Shown one piece after another: positions 1 to 6,852 of a stretch of DNA of 9,630 nt. A program made the position numbers and the translations under genes. Origin of the DNA: Candidatus Rifleibacteriota bacterium (GTDB lineage: Bacteria; Riflebacteria; Ozemobacteria; Ozemobacterales; Ozemobacteraceae); the NCBI GenBank assembly GCA_017526725.1, contig JAFXRA010000142.1:1-9630 (forward strand), in the 5' to 3' direction. Below the pieces are notes generated by a model. It saw only the letters and a program-made list of their open reading frames with translations, did not search any database and was not told the DNA's origin. Every line of letters begins with the position of its first letter. The first letter of the stretch is position 1.

Positions 1-2462
1 GTATCTTCTAAAGTATTGGCTATTTCTGCTTGAATATTGATAGGACTATTTCTTTGGGCAACATATGCAGATGGGGTGAGGGTTATGTTTGCTCCTGTTG
101 AAACAGTACAGTTAACTTTGCCCGTTAAAGATGTTTTTTCAATGGAGTTAAAATTTAAGGTAATATTCGCAACATCGGTTAAAGAGTTTGGAGCTGTATA
201 AGTTATTGTCGCTATACTTCCATTATCAGTTTTTATTGGATTACTGACTGTAGCATAACCTATTGTGGGGTTTGCTGTAAGTTTAATTCCTTGGGATGAA
301 TGAAGAACCAAAATTGTAAAGCGTGCAATTTCTCCCGGCATTATTTGTTTTGAAAGAGGTTCCTTAGTGTATTCCCCATTATTCTGTAGATAAGCAATTT
401 CTAAAGAGGTTTTGAGGTTAACTTGAGCTAGGCCATATAGTGAGGGAATTGAGGAGGATTCCCCTCTTATTGTTACTGTTTGAGAAGCATATATAAGAGA
501 AGGTGCTGTATATATGCCATCTGAATTAATTACACCTGGACCGCTTGCTACTAACCATTTTATCGAACCTACTTCAGAAGAAGTAATGTTCTTTAATTCT
601 GTTGTAAAGGTTTGTTCTTGTTCTGCAGTAAGATTAACGCTGGTTGGAGTTATACTTATTTCAGGCCCTTCTATTCGTAATTGAGTACTTTCTATAGAGC
701 TTTTATTCCCTGTTTCATCTTTGAAATATGCCCACATTTTATTGTCACCGATAGAAAGGTTAGTTAGATTTAATTCTATTGGGTTATATGGAGATGATAA
801 ACTGTAAAACTCTGTAGGAACAGTAGTTGTGGCCGGACCTATATTGTAATAAACTTCTTTTGTTGATTCATCAGCTATATTAAAATGAAGATAAACCGGT
901 AAATCATCCACTAAAGTAAAGCTTCCAACAGCGGTAGATGTGGATTCTTCTGTTTGTAGAATACTGATACTGTTGCCTGTAGGAGCTATTGTGTCTATAG
1001 TTATTTCACTGGAAATAGGCCCGTATTCATTTCCTACACTATCTTTGAAGAGGGCATATACTTTTTTGTTTCCATCCCCGGATGTTAGATTCCATTTTAC
1101 ATCACTGTTGAAATTTACCCACTCTTGTGTTGAGGCCGGCTCTTCTTCATTAGATATTTTCATGTGAGAAGGAACACTGCTGTATGAAAAGGTAAGATCA
1201 ACAGTAGTTGTTGCAACGTATTTTGCACCGTCATTAATAGCCATTTCAACTTTAGGCGGAGTTGTGTCATAAAGTATAGAAGCGGTGAAAACTTCGTTAG
1301 GGTCAGCATTTCCGCCTTTAAATTTGCAGTAGATTGTTTTTAAACCGTCTTCGTTGGTTAATGTCCATTTTCGAGTAGCTAAATATGATTCCCAATATGC
1401 ATTTGAAAAACTTGAATTATCCGAAATCATCATTTGGGTAGCATTTGGATAAATAGCTTTGATTACTACATTTGTTTTATTCGTTATTGCTTCACCATCA
1501 TTTATCCAGATTCCAATATAACCTGACGAAGAGAATACTATAGAATCAGATTCAATCGGTGACAATGTGCCGCTCTCACTTTTGAATTGGACGTATACTC
1601 TTTTTATTCCTGAAGATTTGTTTGAAAATGAGTATTTATATGTTTCAGAGTAATTAATCCATGATGCATCGTCTAATGTATAGCTTTCTCCAATTCTCAT
1701 TTGTTTACAGTTTTCTGCATATAGATTTAAAGTTACAGTTTGTTCTTTGGTTTCGTAAGCACCATTGTTTATATTAACTGCTAGGTTTTCACTGCCAGCT
1801 AATCCAATAGTTTTTGCTGTTAATCCGTTCAAAACAAACTCTTGGCCGTCATCACCAGTCATATGGATAGTGACTTCATATTCAGTTAGAAAGTTTAAAC
1901 CGGTTAAAGTTGTTTCATGGAATGTTTGCCCAGCTTGCCCTAGTGTCTTGCTTTTTATGTAGCCACCTGTTGGTCCGTATTCTAATGTTGCACGGCAAGA
2001 ACGATTAGTGTCAAATTCTATATGGAATGAATCTGAACTTATTTTGTTTATTATTACATTTTTTACACATAGCAAAGATGTAGGACTAATTTCAGTGCAC
2101 CCTTGGCCGGTTACTTGAATCATGTTGCCGAAAGTTACTTCACTTTCTCCGGTCGTTGCAGAAACATAATAAACTCCTGGATTTATGTTGCTGAAAGAAT
2201 AATTGCCGTTTGGGTCAGTTGTTGATACTGCAACTGTTTCTTTTTGAAGATTCTTTAATACTATTGGAATATTCCCATATAACTGGCGTTCATAAAAATA
2301 GGCTTTACCAGATATAGAAAGTTGTGAATTAGGATTTATTGAAAACGAATTTCCGCCACTTCCGCCGCTGCCGCCTAAACCAAGACAGCCATAGCACAAG
2401 AATGCCAGACAAAGGCATAAGAAAAATATAGGAATAAAAGTGGATTGTGTTTGCTTTTTCAT
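1..2462 (-). CDS. Large modular Ig-like repeat lipoprotein, 3' end beyond window
   Basis: An uninterrupted minus-strand frame runs from ATG at 2462 off the left edge, giving 820 residues with no stop. The N-terminus is a signal peptide: Lys2-Lys3, a hydrophobic core at about residues 9-24, then LCYGC with the probable lipidated Cys26. The lipobox is atypical, with Cys at -3, and is followed by a Gly/Ser-rich linker (27-37). Next come a carboxypeptidase-regulatory-like beta domain (about 48-104, with the TDPNGNYSF turn), a fibronectin-III-like domain (about 135-217), and four related modules (226-310, 316-397, 404-490, 491-597) sharing Trp positions and a G-x-K-x-x-Y-x-x-FK signature. A bacterial Ig-like domain (601-684, with SDGIYTAPS) and at least one more beta-rich domain follow. 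No catalytic domain is visible. The likely location is the cell envelope or surface, with a role in adhesion or scaffolding (inference). No Shine-Dalgarno sequence precedes the ATG. The exact family is not recognised. Confidence 0.88.
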   Translation of the reverse strand, partial: MKKQTQSTFIPIFFLCLCLAFLCYGCLGLGGSGGSGGNSFSINPNSQLSISGKAYFYERQLYGNIPIVLKNLQKETVAVSTTDPNGNYSFSNINPGVYYVSATTGESEVTFGNMIQVTGQGCTEISPTSLLCVKNVIINKISSDSFHIEFDTNRSCRATLEYGPTGGYIKSKTLGQAGQTFHETTLTGLNFLTEYEVTIHMTGDDGQEFVLNGLTAKTIGLAGSENLAVNINNGAYETKEQTVTLNLYAENCKQMRIGESYTLDDASWINYSETYKYSFSNKSSGIKRVYVQFKSESGTLSPIESDSIVFSSSGYIGIWINDGEAITNKTNVVIKAIYPNATQMMISDNSSFSNAYWESYLATRKWTLTNEDGLKTIYCKFKGGNADPNEVFTASILYDTTPPKVEMAINDGAKYVATTTVDLTFSYSSVPSHMKISNEEEPASTQEWVNFNSDVKWNLTSGDGNKKVYALFKDSVGNEYGPISSEITIDTIAPTGNSISILQTEESTSTAVGSFTLVDDLPVYLHFNIADESTKEVYYNIGPATTTVPTEFYSLSSPYNPIELNLTNLSIGDNKMWAYFKDETGNKSSIESTQLRIEGPEISITPTSVNLTAEQEQTFTTELKNITSSEVGSIKWLVASGPGVINSDGIYTAPSLIYASQTVTIRGESSSIPSLYGLAQVNLKTSLEIAYLQNNGEYTKEPLSKQIMPGEIARFTILVLHSSQGIKLTANPTIGYATVSNPIKTDNGSIATITYTAPNSLTDVANITLNFNSIEKTSLTGKVNCTVSTGANITLTPSAYVAQRNSPINIQAEIANTLED
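672..1787 (-). repeat. Four diverged Ig-like protein modules inside the lipoprotein
   Basis: Four successive modules of about 82-107 residues share a pattern. A core strand is followed by a W-x-x-Y/F element (Trp268, Trp357, Trp448), often a second W-x-L-T (Trp366, Trp457), then G-x-K-x-x-Y-x-x-FK-x-x-x-GN or a variant. Examples are GNKKVYALFKDSVGN at 465-479 and GDNKMWAYFKDETGN at 572-586. The fourth module keeps only the last part. They have diverged at both DNA and protein level, so this is an old duplication and not a recent tandem expansion. Boundaries are approximate. Confidence 0.7.
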
Positions 2463-2476
2463 AATATTTATTTTTT

Positions 2477-2506
2477 ATTCTATCATAGAATACTAGTAAA
2501 CATCAA
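2477..2506 (-). promoter_or_regulatory. Candidate promoter of the lipoprotein gene
   Basis: Read on the minus strand, TTGATG (2501-2506, 4 of 6 to the sigma-70 -35) and TAGAAT (2477-2482, 5 of 6 to the -10) are separated by 18 bases. Transcription would start near 2470, only about 8 bases before the ATG at 2462. That fits the lack of a ribosome binding site there. The region is very AT-rich, so a chance match is possible. Confidence 0.4.
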
Positions 2507-2551
2507 TATAACCAATACGTTAGTTTTAATAATCTAGAAAACTAGAAAAAA

Positions 2552-2580
2552 TTGACCTAAAAAAAAAAGAGTGGTAGCAT
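2552..2580 (+). promoter_or_regulatory. Candidate sigma-70 promoter of the STAS-rel-udg operon
   Basis: TTGACC (2552-2557, 5 of 6 to the -35 consensus) and TAGCAT (2575-2580, 4 of 6 to the -10) are separated by exactly 17 bases, most of them an A-tract. Start of transcription would be near 2587, giving a leader of about 28 bases that contains the GGAG ribosome binding site at 2604-2607. TATATA at 2584-2589 is another possible -10, but no -35 sits at the right distance. Confidence 0.5.
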
Positions 2581-2614
2581 TTTATATAAAGCCAATTGAT
2601 TTTGGAGTGAATCC

Positions 2615-2959
2615 ATGAGTCTTAGCATTAGCAGCAAATTTGAAAATAATGTATCTATCATTTCTATTGAGGGTGAAATTACTTTTGAAAATTCAACCCA
2701 GCTTCGTGAACAAATAGATAAAGAATGTGAACAGGGTCATTATAATATTATTATTGACCTGATTGGGCTTAAGTATATGAGCTCTGCAGGAATGGGCGTC
2801 TTGGTTCACGGAATTAAGCAAACAAGAGCTAATAATGGCGATTTGAGGCTTATTAATTTAAGCGAAAAAATGCACAGAGTTTTTCTAATTACTCAATTTA
2901 CTCATCATTTCAAGGTTTATAACACCTTAGAAGAAGCTGTTAAGTCATTTGCTTCATAA
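2615..2959 (+). CDS. STAS-domain anti-sigma factor antagonist (SpoIIAA/RsbV-like)
   Basis: This 114-residue protein is a single STAS domain, the usual length for anti-anti-sigma factors. The signature is DLIGLKYMSSAGMGVLV at 48-64. Aligned with SpoIIAA and RsbV, Ser57 falls on the phosphorylated serine, while the preceding Asp is Ser56, a common variant in this family. In known systems such a protein, when unphosphorylated, binds a serine kinase/anti-sigma factor and frees a sigma factor or other output; a phosphatase reactivates it. No kinase, phosphatase or sigma gene is in this window, so its partner is unknown. GGAG at 2604-2607 lies 7 bases before the ATG and fixes the start. It is the first gene of the operon, 17 bases before the RelA/SpoT gene. 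The family is confident; the process it controls is not known. Confidence 0.92.
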   Translation: MSLSISSKFENNVSIISIEGEITFENSTQLREQIDKECEQGHYNIIIDLIGLKYMSSAGMGVLVHGIKQTRANNGDLRLINLSEKMHRVFLITQFTHHFKVYNTLEEAVKSFAS

Positions 2960-2976
2960 TTAATAGAAAGCTGAAG

Positions 2977-5244
2977 GTGGTAGCTATTTCTCTACAACAG
3001 ATTTTTGAAGCAGTTAAATCTTATAACCCTGATGCTGATTTTTCCAGAATAGAAAAAGCTTATCGTTTTGCCGAAGAATGTCATAAAGGGCAGTTTAGAG
3101 ATTCTGGAGAACCCTTTTTTCTTCACCCTGAAAGCGTAGCTTTGATTGTAGCTTCAGAACTAAAACTTGATGTTAGTTCTATCTGCTCTGCGTTATTGCA
3201 TGACGTTGTCGAAGATACACCAGTTACAGAAAATGATATTGAATCAAGATTTGGTCCCAGCGTTGCACGTATAGTCGATGGGGTAACCAAGCTGAATAAA
3301 TGCTTTTTTACTTCTCCATCCGCTGCTCAGGCTGCAAGCTTTAGAAAAATGCTTCTTGCTATGACAAAGGACTTGAGAGTTATTCTTATTAAACTTGCTG
3401 ATAGACTGCATAATATAAGAACAATCCAATATAAACCTTTGAATAAGCAAAAAAGCACAGCTAGAGAAACTTTGGAAATCTATGCCCCCTTGGCTCATAG
3501 ATTAGGTATTTATAAGATCAAATCAGAATTAGAAGAAAGATGTTTCAGAATTCTTCAGCCTGAAAAATCTGCTGAAATTGAAGCATTTATCAAGAATTCT
3601 GACCTCGAAAGCGAAGCCAATCTTAAAGCTGCTATGGAGCAGATAAAAGAAAGACTCAGAGAAGTAGATGTTGTAAATACAACCGTTACAGGTCGTCCAA
3701 AACAGGCTTACTCTATTTACAACAAGGCTCTTAAATACAACACAACCATAGATGGGCTTTATGATTTTTTAGGAATTCGAATACTCACTGAATCGGTAAA
3801 AGACTGCTATGCTGCTTTGGGTATGGTTCATAAATACTGGAAGCCTATTCCTGGCCGTTTCAAGGACTATATAGCTGTTCCAAAAGCTAATATGTATCAG
3901 TCTTTACATACGACGGTTCTCTATAACGGCAAGCCTCTTGAAGTTCAAATCAGAACATATGAAATGCATCAGGTTGCAGAAGAAGGTATCGCAGCTCACT
4001 GGGATTATAAAGAATCCGGCGGTAGTGGAAATACTTTGGATTATAAAGAAAAGCTTTCGTTCTTACGCAATATAATCGACAGCAGCCAGGACATAAAAGA
4101 CGATTCCGAATTTATGGAAAACGTCAAAGTAGACATGTTCGAGTCTCTTGTATACGTTTTCACTCCTAGAGGAGATGTTAAGGAACTGCCTAAAGGAAGC
4201 ACGCCGATTGATTTCGCTTATTCAATTCATACTAATATTGGTGAAAAATGCTCTGGCGCAATAGTTAACGGTAAAATTGTTCCTCTGAGCTATAAGCTTG
4301 AAAATGGCGACTGTGTTTCTATTACTACCAACAAAAACCAGAGAGGGCCTAAAAAAGACTGGCTAAAAATTGTCGGCAGCACCAGCACTAAGCGCAAAAT
4401 CAGAGCTTGGCTTAAGAAAGACAATAAAGATGAATACATTCTTCAGGGCGAACGAGAGTTCTTAGAAGCTTTCCAAAGATTAGGCGGCGACAGGGAAACA
4501 GAAAAAACTTTCCATACACCCGCTTTTGCTAATAAAGTAAAAGATGAAATCGGTTTCTCTTCTCTTGATGATTTCTATGCCGCAATAGGGGCAGATGAAC
4601 TTAAGTCTCAGCAGGTTGTCGGAAAGCTTTTCCCTGAACTGGCAAAACTGAACTTAGAAAAGCAGATTGCAGCTAAAAATGCCAAGAAATTGAAGGAAAA
4701 GGCTAAGGCTGCCAAGGGGCCTAGAATTATATGCGGTGGCTTAGATGGCGCTCTAATAAAGATTTCTAGATGCTGCTCACCAATTCCAGGTGATGATATT
4801 ATAGGCTACATCACTAGAGGCCGCGGTGTTACAATTCATAGAAAAGATTGTCCCAATGCTAAAAACTTGGAAAACGAAACCGACCGCTTGATAGATGTTC
4901 GCTGGGATCTCGGTATTGAAGATGAAATTCTCGGAACTGCAGATGATTATAAGGTCAAAATCAGGGTAGAAACTTCTGCTCAGAGAGGTATGATCAATTC
5001 TGTAACCAGCGTTATTGCTAACTTTGGAATTAATATCATTTCTGCTTCTTGTAAAACAACTAAACAAAGAGTTGGTATTCTTGATTTTATTATTGAAGTA
5101 AAAGACTCTGTAATGCTTAGAGAGCTTCTTTATTCTATTACTAAGCTTGTTGGTGTAACCAATGCTTATAGAGTTGAGAAGACTTTACCTGATAATAAAG
5201 CCAAAAAGAAAAAGGGCGCTGACAAGAAAGCTAAGAAAAAATAA
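2977..5244 (+). CDS. rel: Bifunctional (p)ppGpp synthetase/hydrolase (RelA/SpoT homologue)
   Basis: This is a full-length long RSH enzyme of 755 residues. It makes (p)ppGpp from ATP and GTP/GDP and hydrolyses it, setting the stringent response in the cytoplasm. The HD hydrolase domain (about 20-180) keeps His50, His75-Asp76, Glu79-Asp80, Asp142 and Asn146, so hydrolysis looks intact. The synthetase domain (about 235-345) has Asp263, Glu322 in EVQIRT, and RFKD at 294-297, the RXKD form typical of bifunctional enzymes. The regulatory half has a TGS domain (about 387-451), a helical region, a Cys/His element (Cys586, Cys599, Cys600, His621, Cys625) and a C-terminal ACT domain (about 655-735). 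A Lys-rich tail (739-755) follows. The start is GTG at 2977, with only a weak upstream GAAAG. The stop TAA overlaps the ATG of the next gene by one base, suggesting coupled translation. Confidence 0.96.
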   Translation: MVAISLQQIFEAVKSYNPDADFSRIEKAYRFAEECHKGQFRDSGEPFFLHPESVALIVASELKLDVSSICSALLHDVVEDTPVTENDIESRFGPSVARIVDGVTKLNKCFFTSPSAAQAASFRKMLLAMTKDLRVILIKLADRLHNIRTIQYKPLNKQKSTARETLEIYAPLAHRLGIYKIKSELEERCFRILQPEKSAEIEAFIKNSDLESEANLKAAMEQIKERLREVDVVNTTVTGRPKQAYSIYNKALKYNTTIDGLYDFLGIRILTESVKDCYAALGMVHKYWKPIPGRFKDYIAVPKANMYQSLHTTVLYNGKPLEVQIRTYEMHQVAEEGIAAHWDYKESGGSGNTLDYKEKLSFLRNIIDSSQDIKDDSEFMENVKVDMFESLVYVFTPRGDVKELPKGSTPIDFAYSIHTNIGEKCSGAIVNGKIVPLSYKLENGDCVSITTNKNQRGPKKDWLKIVGSTSTKRKIRAWLKKDNKDEYILQGEREFLEAFQRLGGDRETEKTFHTPAFANKVKDEIGFSSLDDFYAAIGADELKSQQVVGKLFPELAKLNLEKQIAAKNAKKLKEKAKAAKGPRIICGGLDGALIKISRCCSPIPGDDIIGYITRGRGVTIHRKDCPNAKNLENETDRLIDVRWDLGIEDEILGTADDYKVKIRVETSAQRGMINSVTSVIANFGINIISASCKTTKQRVGILDFIIEVKDSVMLRELLYSITKLVGVTNAYRVEKTLPDNKAKKKKGADKKAKKK

Positions 5245-6134
5245 TGGCAAAAAAGAAAGGCAGTGAAGCAGTTAATGAATTAGAGGCTGTAGACCTTATC
5301 AGTCTGCTTTCTATGCCCGAAAATGCCGATAGCTACGAAGTTGAGCTATCTGTTCCTGATCAAGATATAGATTTAATTGCTTTAGGAAAAGAAGAATTGG
5401 CTTTGGCAAAATCCTCTGCTTCTGTTTCTAAAACAACTCCAACCACTCCAACCACTCCATCCACTCCAACTACTCTAACAACTCAAACAAAAATTGTTGC
5501 AAAACCTCAACAAACTCAGACCAAGACTGTCAACATCTTAACTCCCATACAAGGCTTCGAAAACGACAGCTTTGAGCAGATTATTAAAGACATTCAAGCT
5601 TGTCAGCTGTGTGGACTTTGCAAAACTCGCAAAAATGTCGTTCCTGGTGTTGGAAATGAGCACGCAAAGCTTGTTTTAATAGGAGAAGCTCCTGGAGCAG
5701 ATGAAGATATTCAGGGTATTCCTTTTGTTGGCAAGGCTGGAAAACACTTAGATAAGATTCTTGCTGCTGCAGGCTTTAAAAAAGAAGACTTATATATCTG
5801 CAATATTTTAAAATGTCGGCCGCCAAACAATCGTGACCCGAATTTGTCAGAAATGAAAGTCTGCACTCCTTATCTGCAAAGACAGTTAGCTTTGATTAAA
5901 CCTAAACTGATTGGCTGTTTAGGCAATATTTCAGCCCATTATGTTATTAGCCCGTCTATACCAGGAATTACTAGAATACGCGGCCAATGGTTTAATTCTA
6001 TTTTTGGAATTCCTGCTTTTGCAATGTATCATCCATCTTATTTGATACGCAGTGAAAGCCGTGAAAAAGGCAGTCCAAACTGGCAGATGTGGCAGGATAT
6101 CCGCGCTCTCAAAGCCAAATACGATAGCCTCTAG
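5244..6134 (+). CDS. udg: Family 4 (4Fe-4S) uracil-DNA glycosylase with long N-terminal extension
   Basis: The C-terminal 190 or so residues are a uracil-DNA glycosylase of the family 4 / SPO1 DNA polymerase-related group, which removes uracil arising from cytosine deamination. Visible motifs are the iron-sulfur ligands Cys120 and Cys123 (CQLC), Cys191 (LKCRPPNNRDP) and Cys207; the active-site loop GEAPGADED at 147-155 with FVGKAG after it; and MYHPSYLIR at 261-269 (His263). Cys126 is an extra cysteine near the first pair. At 296 residues it is longer than the typical 200-230. The first 105 or so residues are a non-conserved extension: acidic, then a Thr/Pro low-complexity segment (64-80), then Gln/Thr-rich. 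Such extensions are common in SPO1-related glycosylases, but I assign no function. The ATG overlaps the rel stop (TAATG), with no separate clear ribosome binding site beyond the A-rich end of rel. Confidence 0.93.
   Translation: MAKKKGSEAVNELEAVDLISLLSMPENADSYEVELSVPDQDIDLIALGKEELALAKSSASVSKTTPTTPTTPSTPTTLTTQTKIVAKPQQTQTKTVNILTPIQGFENDSFEQIIKDIQACQLCGLCKTRKNVVPGVGNEHAKLVLIGEAPGADEDIQGIPFVGKAGKHLDKILAAAGFKKEDLYICNILKCRPPNNRDPNLSEMKVCTPYLQRQLALIKPKLIGCLGNISAHYVISPSIPGITRIRGQWFNSIFGIPAFAMYHPSYLIRSESREKGSPNWQMWQDIRALKAKYDSL
5436..5480 (+). repeat. 9-base tandem repeat encoding Thr-Thr-Pro in udg
   Basis: About five tandem copies of a 9-base unit close to ACTCCAACC start at 5436, 5445, 5454, 5463 and 5472. 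The first two are identical and later ones carry single changes. They encode the Thr/Pro run at residues 65-79 of the glycosylase. The unit length is a multiple of three, so copy-number change would lengthen or shorten the linker without breaking the frame. Confidence 0.8.
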
Positions 6135-6142
6135 GAGCATAT

Positions 6143-6161
6143 AGCCAAGCAAAGCTTGGCT
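6143..6161. terminator. Hairpin between the converging udg and rex genes
   Basis: AGCCAAGC (6143-6150) and GCTTGGCT (6154-6161) form a perfect 8 bp stem with a 3-base loop. It sits in the 28-base gap between the udg stop (ends 6134) and the rex stop (begins 6163). The position suits a terminator or 3'-end stabiliser serving both operons. Neither strand has a T-run after the stem, so it does not meet the intrinsic terminator rule. Confidence 0.45.
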
Positions 6162-6162
6162 C

Positions 6163-6849
6163 TCAAAGTAATTGTGCCGGTATTCCGTAAAATTCTTCTG
6201 AAGGATCTTCTTTCGGTCCATCATTAAGATTTAATCTATAACTCAAGAATTCCAGTTCAGTAGATAAATCAACATTATGAACATGAACATCTTCGGTTGA
6301 AAGCAGTTTGAATGGCGCAAAATTCAAGACTGCTTTAACTCCTGAAGTCATAACCATATCATGTATTTCTTTAATAGCTTCAACCGGTATTGTAAGAATT
6401 AATATTTCAATTGCTTTGTCTTTTACAACTTTAGGCAGAAGGTTGACGTCTGTTATTTCTGTAGCTTCACCTATTTTGGGGCCTAGGGTTCTTGGAATTT
6501 TGTCGAATAGAGCACATATTTTAAAATTTTTCTTCTCAAAACCAGGATAGCAGGCTAATGCCATACCTAAACGCCCAATTCCTATTATTCCAACATTTCG
6601 AGTTTTATGAAGACCAAGAATCTTATTAATCTGATCTTTCAGTTTCTTGACTGAATAACCAACACCGCGTTTTCCAAAGTCGCCAAAATAAGCAAGGTCT
6701 TTTCTAACTTGAGCAGGATTCAAAGCTAGTTTCTGAGCTAGTTCCTGAGAAGAAACCATTTTTATGTCTTTGCCTAAGGAATTCAAAAATCTTAAATATA
6801 TAGATAGTCTCTTAATTGTAGCTTGAGGAGGAATCAATTTGGGGTTCAT
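6163..6849 (-). CDS. rex: Redox-sensing transcriptional repressor Rex
   Basis: Rex binds NADH or NAD+; it holds its operators when NADH is low and releases them when NADH rises, controlling fermentation and respiration genes. The 228-residue protein has the family's winged-helix N-terminus (about 5-75), including IPPQATIKRL, NPAQVRKDLAYFGDFGKRGVGY (44-65) and its recognition helix. The Rossmann domain has the dinucleotide-binding GIGRLG (Gly90, Gly92, Gly95), Asp116 at the strand-2 end, and AVLNFAP (173-179). The domain-swap helix near 194-206 supports a dimer. A short acidic tail after residue 208 makes it slightly longer than usual. It is the last gene of def-fmt-rex, 3 bases after fmt. AAGGA (6857-6861) inside the end of fmt, 7 bases from the ATG, fixes the start. 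A Rex-type operator lies at the operon's promoter, which implies autoregulation (inference). Confidence 0.96.
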   Translation of the reverse strand: MNPKLIPPQATIKRLSIYLRFLNSLGKDIKMVSSQELAQKLALNPAQVRKDLAYFGDFGKRGVGYSVKKLKDQINKILGLHKTRNVGIIGIGRLGMALACYPGFEKKNFKICALFDKIPRTLGPKIGEATEITDVNLLPKVVKDKAIEILILTIPVEAIKEIHDMVMTSGVKAVLNFAPFKLLSTEDVHVHNVDLSTELEFLSYRLNLNDGPKEDPSEEFYGIPAQLL

Positions 6850-6852
6850 ATA

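Noticed and set aside
940..1962. Plus-strand open frames at 940-1167 and 1765-1962
   Set aside because: They are antisense to the long uninterrupted lipoprotein frame and show no recognisable protein features.
3244..5067. Minus-strand open frames within rel (3244-3498 and 4777-5067)
   Set aside because: They lie inside the fully conserved rel coding sequence and have no family motifs.
5931..6224. Minus-strand open frame across the udg end and rex end
   Set aside because: It overlaps two confidently identified genes in another frame and has no ribosome binding site or recognised motif.
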